From Acidimicrobilacustris europaeus (GTDB lineage Bacteria; Actinomycetota; Acidimicrobiia; Acidimicrobiales; Acidimicrobilacustridaceae), in the NCBI GenBank assembly GCA_965194515.1, contig OZ239146.1, positions 186,001-250,000 of the forward strand: a stretch of 64,000 nucleotides of DNA. The letters run 5' to 3'. Within the stretch, counting starts at the first letter, position 1, and each line of letters opens with the position of its first letter. A program made the translations under genes and the position numbers. The notes beneath the pieces are model-generated. The model had not been told where the DNA came from. It was given only the letters and a program-made list of their open reading frames with translations, and did not search any database. Shown here piece by piece: positions 58,131-64,000 of this stretch.

Positions 58131-58832
58131 ATGTCGACAACTTCAAACAATGCTGCGAGCGCTAAGACAGCCACGAACGAGGACAGATCAGCTTCGTTCC
58201 CGCCCGAATTCGATGTCTATGTAGCCAGAACCCAGTCGTGGCTTGATTTGTTGGCCCTGTCAACAATCTGGCTGGTACTCAGCATTTTCACTGGACAGAA
58301 ACAGATTGGTCTCATTCCGATCTGGTTAGCGTGCCGAGTCGCGATTTCGGCGATCTATCTCGTCGACCTCATCATTCGGTCGAAACTTTCGGGGCGCGGA
58401 TTCAGGTACGCGATTTCTCGCCCAGACCTAATGGTCGCAGTGATATTTCCGCCGGTAAGAATTTTCGCGAGCATGCGCCTTCTTCGGAAGCTCTTCAGCC
58501 GAGGAAACCTCGCGTTGTTCATGAGCGTGGCATTGATCTTGATGTTGAATGCAGCAGTAGTGGTTTGGGAGTTCGAGTCGCGAGCCCCTGGTTCGAATAT
58601 CTTGACGCTCGGCAACGCGCTGTGGTGGTCGGTCGTCACGGTGACCACTGTGGGTTACGGCGACTACACCCCGGTCACTCTTGGAGGTCGCCTGACTGCA
58701 GTCGCATTGCTGCTTCTTGGCCTTGTGTCGCTCGCCGTCCTCACTGCTCAGATCGCATCAAATTTCCTTGAGCAGGGTCAATCAGGCCAAGCGGACCCGG
58801 ATGCACAACGATCGGCTTCGGAATCGAACTAG
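58131..58832 (+). CDS. Voltage-gated-like potassium channel
   Basis: A 233-residue membrane protein. The selectivity filter Thr-Val-Gly-Tyr-Gly-Asp is present, preceded by a pore helix (Asn-Ala-Leu-Trp-Trp-Ser-Val-Val-Thr-Val-Thr). Several hydrophobic segments upstream and an Arg-x-x-Arg-Leu-Leu-Arg-Lys stretch look like a reduced voltage-sensor (S4-like) region. ATG at 58131 chosen; upstream frame is not family-like. It ends two bases before the tRNA-Arg gene on the opposite strand. Confidence 0.85.
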   Translation: MSTTSNNAASAKTATNEDRSASFPPEFDVYVARTQSWLDLLALSTIWLVLSIFTGQKQIGLIPIWLACRVAISAIYLVDLIIRSKLSGRGFRYAISRPDLMVAVIFPPVRIFASMRLLRKLFSRGNLALFMSVALILMLNAAVVVWEFESRAPGSNILTLGNALWWSVVTVTTVGYGDYTPVTLGGRLTAVALLLLGLVSLAVLTAQIASNFLEQGQSGQADPDAQRSASESN

Positions 58833-58834
58833 AG

Positions 58835-58906
58835 CGCCCTCGGGGCGATTCGAACGCCCGCACACGCCTCCGGAGGGCGATGCTCTATCCCCTGAGCTAC
58901 GAGGGC
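58835..58906 (-). tRNA. tRNA-Arg (anticodon CCG)
   Basis: A 72-base cloverleaf: 7-bp acceptor GCCCTCG/CGAGGGC with discriminator G, D-stem GCTC/GAGC, anticodon loop CTCCGGA with anticodon CCG, and 5-bp T-stem GGGCG/CGCCC around TTCGAAT. The outermost anticodon-stem pair is T-T. CCA is not encoded. It reads the CGG codon. Confidence 0.93.
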
Positions 58907-58967
58907 TGGATAGCCGTATGACCCTAGCCGAGCCCTCGTGGGGAACTATCGGCCCAGAACGATTGGC

Positions 58968-59621
58968 TCACTTCAAGATGTTGAGAGCCCGAGATGCCAC
59001 TAACACGATGGTGACCAGCGCCGATCCGGACTGGAGCATCATCAATGCCTTCGCCCGACGCGTAAGCGGCATGGTGTCGGTGGGACTGAAGGCCGTCGAG
59101 TTCGTGAAACTTGTGTAGAGGTAATCGAAGAACCTAGGCATCCATGGGTCAGTAAAGACCTCGGGTGTGTTCTGTTGCGGAAAGAGAAAGTCTCGGTCTT
59201 TCACTGAAACGCTGTGGCGGTCGGCGGGTCCTCCGCCATCGAGTTCCCAGTACCAAAGTGCAAAGACAATGACGTTGTTAAACCAGAGTGCAATCGCCGA
59301 ATAGATCAACGGCTTGCCATCAATGTCGGTATCGCGAAGCAAGTCGTGTACCAGCAACGTGAGCGCACTGATGTTGGCGATTGAAATGATCGCGATCAAC
59401 AGAATCGAAACAGCCCGAAGTGGGGCAGTGTTGGACTCGCGGCGGTCAGGATTGGTGATGAGGAGCGGAATGACGAGCAAGCCTTCAAGCGCTGGCAAAA
59501 GCCAACGGGGTCCGACGATCAGCGTGGCCGGGAGGAAGAGGTACAGTCCAAGCGCGGCGACAAGAGCAAGTGCTGCGGGCCAACGGGGTTCATGGTGTTT
59601 GGGTCCCCGCATGGCTGCCAT
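58968..59621 (-). CDS. DUF1345-like integral membrane protein
   Basis: A 217-residue protein with five or six hydrophobic segments. The C-terminal part Asp-Tyr-Leu-Tyr-Thr-Ser-Phe-Thr-Asn-Ser-Thr-Ala-Phe-Ser-Pro-Thr-Asp resembles the DUF1345 signature. Function unknown; some relatives have been proposed to be channel-like. ATG at 59621 overlaps the YccF stop by one base (TGATG), so it is coupled to that gene. Confidence 0.75.
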   Translation of the reverse strand: MAAMRGPKHHEPRWPAALALVAALGLYLFLPATLIVGPRWLLPALEGLLVIPLLITNPDRRESNTAPLRAVSILLIAIISIANISALTLLVHDLLRDTDIDGKPLIYSAIALWFNNVIVFALWYWELDGGGPADRHSVSVKDRDFLFPQQNTPEVFTDPWMPRFFDYLYTSFTNSTAFSPTDTMPLTRRAKALMMLQSGSALVTIVLVASRALNILK

Positions 59622-60016
59622 CAGACGTACGTGGCAGAGGGTCCGTTTGTGCGAACAATTACTCGGCCGAATGGCCATAGCGCGAGCGTCGAGAGTTTGA
59701 ACGCTTGAATACCGAACGGAATGCCGATGATGGTGATGCACAGGAGTGCTCCGGCAATGAGATGGGCGAGAAAGATTCCCCACCCGACCAGCACGAGCCA
59801 GATGAGGTTGAAGATGATTTCAAGCAGTCCGCCTGACCCCGTCATCGCCGCAGTCCTCCCGAACGGCCAAAGAGCGAGCCCGGCCAACTTGAACGACTGA
59901 ATGCCGAAGGGGACGCCGATGATGGTGATGCACATCACCAGACCACCAATCGCGTAGCCCATCGCGAGCCAGATGCCGGCGAGGATGAACCAGAGGACGT
60001 TGCCGATCGTGCGCAT
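59621..60016 (-). CDS. YccF-family membrane protein
   Basis: A 131-residue protein made of two similar halves. Each half has a hydrophobic segment, then Cys-Ile-Thr-Ile-Ile-Gly-x-Pro-Phe-Gly-Ile-Gln-x-Phe-Lys-Leu and Ala-Leu-Trp-Pro-Phe-Gly-Arg. This is the YccF repeat. No biochemical function is known. Cotranslated with the DUF1345-like gene. Confidence 0.85.
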   Translation of the reverse strand: MRTIGNVLWFILAGIWLAMGYAIGGLVMCITIIGVPFGIQSFKLAGLALWPFGRTAAMTGSGGLLEIIFNLIWLVLVGWGIFLAHLIAGALLCITIIGIPFGIQAFKLSTLALWPFGRVIVRTNGPSATYV

Positions 60017-60091
60017 CCCGGCACGCTACCGGGCGGGTCGCACTCGGACGGGTGATCCGGTCAGTCGTTGCTGTCTGCCCCGACGCGCGAC

Positions 60092-61423
60092 TTATCGGTG
60101 TTCGACGCCGACCGCAGACAACTTGCTGCGGAAATCCGCGTATCCGCGGTCGAGAAGGTCGACACCGTGAATCAGGCTTTCGCCGTCGGCAGCTGCAGCC
60201 GCAATCACATAAGAGAAGCCGGCACGAAGATCGGGGACAACAAGTTCGGCGCCATGCAATTTGGTAGGGCCGACGACGACTGCGGAATGTCGATGGTTGG
60301 CGGCACCGAATCGACAACGCGTTGGTCCGAGACATTCAGTGAACACCTGGATCTGTGCGCCGAGACTGCGCAACGCATCGGTGTAGCCGAGGCGATCTTC
60401 GTACACGGTTTCGTGCACAACGCTGACACCGTCAGCCTGCGTGAGAGCAGTAACGAATGGCGATTGCCAGTCAGTCATGAAGCCAGGGTGGACATCGGTT
60501 TCGAGTGCCAACGGGCGCAGCATTCGTCGAGCCCGACCGAACGTGAGCGTGTCGCCCTCGGCATCGATCTTGAAGTCACCGCCGGCTCGTCGGTACATAT
60601 TCAAGAAGGTTGAAAGAAGCTGTTGCTGGACGCCGTGAACGGTGATGGTTCCGCCAGTAGCGAGAGCGAGCGATGCCCAAGATGCCGCCTCAAGGCGGTC
60701 GCCGATGACTCGGTGTTCAAAGCCGCCAAGTTCAGCGACCCCTGTGACACGAATGGTTCGGTTTGGTTCGACCGAAATGATTGCGCCCATCTTCTGCAGC
60801 ACGGCAATGAGGTCGAGAATCTCGGGTTCGATTGCCGCATTCGACAGTTCTGAGTCGCCTTCGGCGAGCACCGACGCGAAGAGGAATTGTTCGGTAGCGC
60901 CGACGCTGGGGAAGGGGAGTTCTATACGTGCGCCGCGCATGCGATCGACGTTCAGCTCGATGATGTCCTCGCGGTGCACATCGCGAGCGCCAAAGGCCCG
61001 CAGCACATTGAGATGGAAATCGACCGGGCGTGGTCCGATCGAACAACCGCCGGGAGCAGCGACGACGGCATGACCCGTGCGATGAAGTGAGACCGCAGTT
61101 GTGAGGACCGGGATGCGTGAGGCGGCGTGGAGACGCATGACGTCCTCGTCGGATAACGCGCGGAAATCGTGGGCAGTAATGATGACGCTGTCGTTCTCGT
61201 GGACGACCGTTCCACCAGCAATGCTGATGAGTTCATCGACGACAGCGATGTCCGTGATGGCTGCGATGTTGGTGAGGCGACAGGGCTCAACAGTGAGCAG
61301 TGCGGCGACCATTGCCTTGGGCAACGCGTTCTTTGATCCGCGAACGTGGATCTCGCCGTCGACGGGTTGGCCGCCGCGCACGAGCATCGTGTCGGGAAGA
61401 TCGGAGGTCGGGGGGATGGCCAT
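60092..61423 (-). CDS. murA: UDP-N-acetylglucosamine 1-carboxyvinyltransferase
   Basis: A 443-residue MurA catalysing the first committed step of peptidoglycan synthesis: transfer of enolpyruvate from PEP to UDP-GlcNAc. Lys31-Asn32 of Gly-Ser-Lys-Asn-Ala and the PEP-binding Cys127 of Ala-Pro-Gly-Gly-Cys-Ser-Ile-Gly are present, so it should be fosfomycin-sensitive in type. ATG at 61423 is chosen; the frame runs open to 61792 but that part overlaps the argS region and is not family-like. Confidence 0.92.
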   Translation of the reverse strand: MAIPPTSDLPDTMLVRGGQPVDGEIHVRGSKNALPKAMVAALLTVEPCRLTNIAAITDIAVVDELISIAGGTVVHENDSVIITAHDFRALSDEDVMRLHAASRIPVLTTAVSLHRTGHAVVAAPGGCSIGPRPVDFHLNVLRAFGARDVHREDIIELNVDRMRGARIELPFPSVGATEQFLFASVLAEGDSELSNAAIEPEILDLIAVLQKMGAIISVEPNRTIRVTGVAELGGFEHRVIGDRLEAASWASLALATGGTITVHGVQQQLLSTFLNMYRRAGGDFKIDAEGDTLTFGRARRMLRPLALETDVHPGFMTDWQSPFVTALTQADGVSVVHETVYEDRLGYTDALRSLGAQIQVFTECLGPTRCRFGAANHRHSAVVVGPTKLHGAELVVPDLRAGFSYVIAAAAADGESLIHGVDLLDRGYADFRSKLSAVGVEHR

Positions 61424-61592
61424 TGGCCCTTGATGGTAGGGCGCAACGGTCCAAGCGACAGCACTGGTGGTCCGGGGTCGGGTGCGACACGCTGGCATCG
61501 CAATCGAAACTGGGCGCGAGGGCAAAGGGGTCGCGGGGGTAGGGTTCGACGGTTCCCTACCGCCTGCCCACCCGCCCGGAGAGACCTCCTCA

Positions 61593-63200
61593 GTGATTCG
61601 CGACACCCTCGCCACCGCCCTGCGATCGGCTTTGTCGACCCTCGAGATCTCGCCGATCCCCGAATCGGTGCATCTTGAGCGCCCTGCCCGGCGCGAGCAT
61701 GGCGATTGGTCGTCGAATATCGCCCTCGCGACCGCCAAAGCCGCAGGCTGGAATCCACGTGAGCTTGCCGGACGCATGGCCGAGATCATCAACGCGGACC
61801 TTCCGGCTCACGTCACTTCCGTAGAAATCGCTGGTCCCGGCTTCGTGAACTTCCGATTGGCCGACTCTTGGCTGCATGACGTGCTTGTCGACGTCGAAAC
61901 ATCTGGCGTTGAGAACTACGCCCGGACTACGACGGGTGATGGCACCAAAGTTTTGCTCGAGTTTGTGAGTGCCAATCCCACGGGTCCGTTGCACGCTGGC
62001 CACGGACGTGGTGCTGCCTACGGCGACTCACTCGCTCGGATTCTTGAACGATGCGGCTTCGACGTTGACCGCGAGAATTACCTCAACGATCGCGGAACGC
62101 AGATGCAGTTGTTTGTTGCATCGCTGATCGCACGACGTGACGGAACGCCGCTGCCCGAAGGTGGTTACCAGGGCGAGTACATCGTTGAGTGGGCTGCCGA
62201 AATGCCCGCCGATGCCGACGTGTTTGAGTGGGGCGAAGACCGAGCGGTCGCCGATCATCGGCTCACTCTCAGTCGGATGAATGTCGAATTCGATAATTGG
62301 TTCAGTGAGAAGTCGATGGTTGCGTCTGGTGTCATCGATGTGACGCTGGCTGATCTTCGTGAACGTGGCGTTGTCTATGACGAAGGCGGAGCCGTCTGGC
62401 TTCGCTCCACCGATTACGGCGATGACAAAGATCGCGTGCTCGTCAAGAGCGACGGCGAGTTCACCTACTTGCTCCCCGATATCGCGTATCACCGCGACAA
62501 GTTCTCTCGTGGCTACGACCTTCTCATCGATGTGTGGGGAGCCGACCATCACGGTTATGTGCCGCGCATGAAAGCAGCGATGCAGTCGCTTGGACACGAT
62601 CCCTCAGAACTCGAATGCGCCATCATTCAGTTGGTCAATCTGCTCAAAGGTGGCGAACCCGTTCGCTTCTCGAAGCGTGCTGGCGACATCGTCGAACTCT
62701 CCGAGGTTCTCGACGAAGTTGGAGCCGATGCGGCCCGACTCACCTATCTGCTTCAGTCGATCGATTCGACGCAGACATTTGATTACGACGTCGTCAAGAG
62801 CCGGGCGATGGATAACCCCGTGTATTACGTGCAAATGGCGTATGCCCGCATTCAGTCCATCTTTCGCGTCGCAGCCGAGCGAAGCGTCGCAATCTTGCCG
62901 TTGGCTCAGGTCGATCTTTCACTTCTCACCCATGAGCGCGAACTCGATGTGCTTCGTGCGCTCTCTGAACTTCCCGACACGGTGTCAACAGCGGCAACTG
63001 ATCGCGCTCCGCATCGGATCGCTACGTGGGTGCGCGAACTCGCTGGTGCAGTGCACGGCTTCTACCACGACTGTTATGTGATGGGCGATGGCGTCTCTGC
63101 CGAACTCACCCAAGCCCGCTTGCATCTTGTTGAATCCGCATCGGTTGGTCTCGCAATCGGTCTCGACCTGTTGGGCGTCAGCGCGCCTGACCAGATGTGA
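61593..63200 (+). CDS. argS: Arginyl-tRNA synthetase
   Basis: A 535-residue class I ArgRS. The HIGH motif is in Pro-Leu-His-Ala-Gly-His-Gly-Arg-Gly, preceded by Glu-Phe-Val-Ser-Ala-Asn-Pro-Thr-Gly, the ArgRS signature. The Lys-Met-Ser-Lys-Ser position reads Arg-Phe-Ser-Lys-Arg, as is common in ArgRS. An N-terminal add-1 domain and the C-terminal anticodon-binding helices complete it. GTG start. The next gene (lysA) begins seven bases after its stop, the conserved argS-lysA order of Actinobacteria. Confidence 0.94.
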   Translation: MIRDTLATALRSALSTLEISPIPESVHLERPARREHGDWSSNIALATAKAAGWNPRELAGRMAEIINADLPAHVTSVEIAGPGFVNFRLADSWLHDVLVDVETSGVENYARTTTGDGTKVLLEFVSANPTGPLHAGHGRGAAYGDSLARILERCGFDVDRENYLNDRGTQMQLFVASLIARRDGTPLPEGGYQGEYIVEWAAEMPADADVFEWGEDRAVADHRLTLSRMNVEFDNWFSEKSMVASGVIDVTLADLRERGVVYDEGGAVWLRSTDYGDDKDRVLVKSDGEFTYLLPDIAYHRDKFSRGYDLLIDVWGADHHGYVPRMKAAMQSLGHDPSELECAIIQLVNLLKGGEPVRFSKRAGDIVELSEVLDEVGADAARLTYLLQSIDSTQTFDYDVVKSRAMDNPVYYVQMAYARIQSIFRVAAERSVAILPLAQVDLSLLTHERELDVLRALSELPDTVSTAATDRAPHRIATWVRELAGAVHGFYHDCYVMGDGVSAELTQARLHLVESASVGLAIGLDLLGVSAPDQM

Positions 63201-63207
63201 GCATTCG

Positions 63208-64000
63208 ATGAACGCGCTACCACTGTCATTGCTTCCCGATACCGCCACGATCGGCGACAAAGGCCAACTCATCATTGGTGGCTGCGACACCCTTGAACTC
63301 GCGGAGCAGTTCGGAACTCCGCTGTTTGTCTACGACGAAGCGCATCTGCGTGCGCGTTGTCGTGAAGCTGTTGCCGCTTTTGGTATCGGTGTGAATTTCG
63401 CAACGAAGGCATTCCTTTGTAAGGCAATGGCTCGGCTTGCTGCCGAAGAAGGCTGCAACCTCGATGTTTCAACCGGTGGCGAGTATCACGTCGCACGATC
63501 TGCGGGTGTGCCCGCCGATCGCCTTGTTCTTCACGGAAACAACAAAAGCATCGCCGAACTTCGAACCGCAATGTCCGAAGGTATCGGCCGCATCATCATC
63601 GATTCCTTCGACGAGATCGACCGCATCGAAGCGCTCGTCGCTGAGGGACTAGCAGTTCCGAAAGCGCTGATTCGTGTCACCCCGGGCGTCGAGGCACATA
63701 CGCATGAGTTCGTGCGCACCGGTCAGGACGATTCCAAATTTGGTTTCGGCCTCGCAAGCGGCCAGGCCGATGCGGCAGTTCTTCGCGCGAATGCTTCTCC
63801 TGCAATCGATCTTGTCGGACTCCATGCACACATCGGCTCACAGGTTTTCGATGCAGAGTTCTTTGAAATGGCGATCGAGGTCATGGCGCCGTTCGTGCAG
63901 AAACATGGTTTGCCAGAGTTCTCCGTTGGCGGGGGACTCGGCGTTGCATACGTGGCGGGCGAAGAATCGGATTCGATCACCGAATGGGGTGCAGTTGTAA
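63208..64000 (+). CDS. lysA: Diaminopimelate decarboxylase, N-terminal part
   Basis: The frame is open to the window end, giving 264 residues. It starts at ATG after argS and has the alanine-racemase-like barrel opening: Phe-Ala-Thr-Lys-Ala-Phe (PLP lysine) near residue 70, Ser-Thr-Gly-Gly-Glu near 95, His-Gly-Asn-Asn-Lys near 113, His-Ile-Gly-Ser-Gln near 210 and Gly-Gly-Gly-Leu-Gly near 240. LysA makes lysine from meso-diaminopimelate. The C-terminal domain lies outside the window. Confidence 0.92.
   Translation, partial: MNALPLSLLPDTATIGDKGQLIIGGCDTLELAEQFGTPLFVYDEAHLRARCREAVAAFGIGVNFATKAFLCKAMARLAAEEGCNLDVSTGGEYHVARSAGVPADRLVLHGNNKSIAELRTAMSEGIGRIIIDSFDEIDRIEALVAEGLAVPKALIRVTPGVEAHTHEFVRTGQDDSKFGFGLASGQADAAVLRANASPAIDLVGLHAHIGSQVFDAEFFEMAIEVMAPFVQKHGLPEFSVGGGLGVAYVAGEESDSITEWGAVV

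Noticed and set aside
1..64000. Searched for CRISPR repeats, insertion sequences, integrases, rRNA and prophage genes.
   Set aside because: No regularly spaced repeats, transposase or integrase motifs, or rRNA sequences were seen, including around the ubiquitin locus.

Overview
The window is a gene-dense chromosomal stretch of a high-GC actinobacterium. By eye the gene set fits a free-living aquatic member of the Acidimicrobiia better than a streptomycete or mycobacterium; this is inference without a marker-gene tree. Actinobacterial hallmarks are a WhiB regulator, a PdtaS-type sensor kinase beside a DUF3107 protein, the DUF3090/SCO1664/histidine-phosphatase trio, an Rpf-like muralytic enzyme, a class E sortase and a Septum_form lipoprotein. 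Many genes are fused by ATGA, GTGA or TGATG overlaps and many have no clear Shine-Dalgarno, so leaderless translation is probably common. No transposase, integrase, CRISPR array or rRNA was seen. One tRNA (Arg, CCG) is present.

Layout. 1-2.8 kb: the end of a Rieske ring-hydroxylating oxygenase gene, a PaaX-type repressor and an amidohydrolase, which looks like aromatic catabolism. 2.9-6.4 kb: a leftward acyl-CoA synthetase and two double-hotdog thioesterase-like genes. 6.5-12.1 kb: a secreted SGNH-like pseudoenzyme, a D-aminoacylase-type amidohydrolase, an SDR, MenC-like OSBS and MsrA. 12.3-20.1 kb: Rpf-like protein, superoxide dismutase, MscS channel, ValS, CysS and an MFS transporter. 20.1-23.5 kb: acyl-CoA dehydrogenase, a broken OafA-type acyltransferase and a deaminase-type amidohydrolase.

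23.6-26.3 kb is the most unusual part. A leftward operon encodes a truncated Tat-exported protein, a PrmC-like methyltransferase, and two tandem proteins whose first 74 residues are ubiquitin (about 88% and 78% identical to human ubiquitin by manual alignment). Each ubiquitin is fused to a beta-rich domain, and the terminal Gly-Gly is replaced by Pro-Ser. The Tat protein stops at the point where the ubiquitin-fused domain would continue, which suggests the ubiquitin and methyltransferase genes sit inside an older secreted-protein gene.

26.4-33.3 kb: Zn-ribbon/OB-fold protein and thiolase pair, TetR regulator, glycosyltransferase, (alpha/alpha)6 glycosidase, septum-formation lipoprotein and sortase. 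33.4-40.2 kb: a complete System I cytochrome c maturation operon, ccmABCDEFGHI, including a 54-residue CcmD-like gene. 40.2-43.8 kb: an Fe-S module (cysteine desulfurase, SufR-like repressor, Mrp/ApbC ATPase) with a perfect 17-bp palindrome in the divergent promoter. 43.9-52.3 kb: DUF3107, PdtaS, WhiB, glycerophosphodiesterase, diacylglycerol-kinase-like protein, electron transfer flavoprotein EtfBA, the SCO1664/DUF3090 trio and a lipoprotein. 52.3-64 kb: FrhB-like Fe-S protein, acyl-CoA dehydrogenase, LCP protein, acyl-CoA synthetase, K+ channel, tRNA-Arg, membrane proteins, MurA, ArgS and the start of LysA.

The acyl-CoA synthetases, dehydrogenases, thiolase, thioesterases and EtfBA together point to a metabolism rich in beta-oxidation-like steps. 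The Ccm operon implies periplasmic-side c-type cytochromes.
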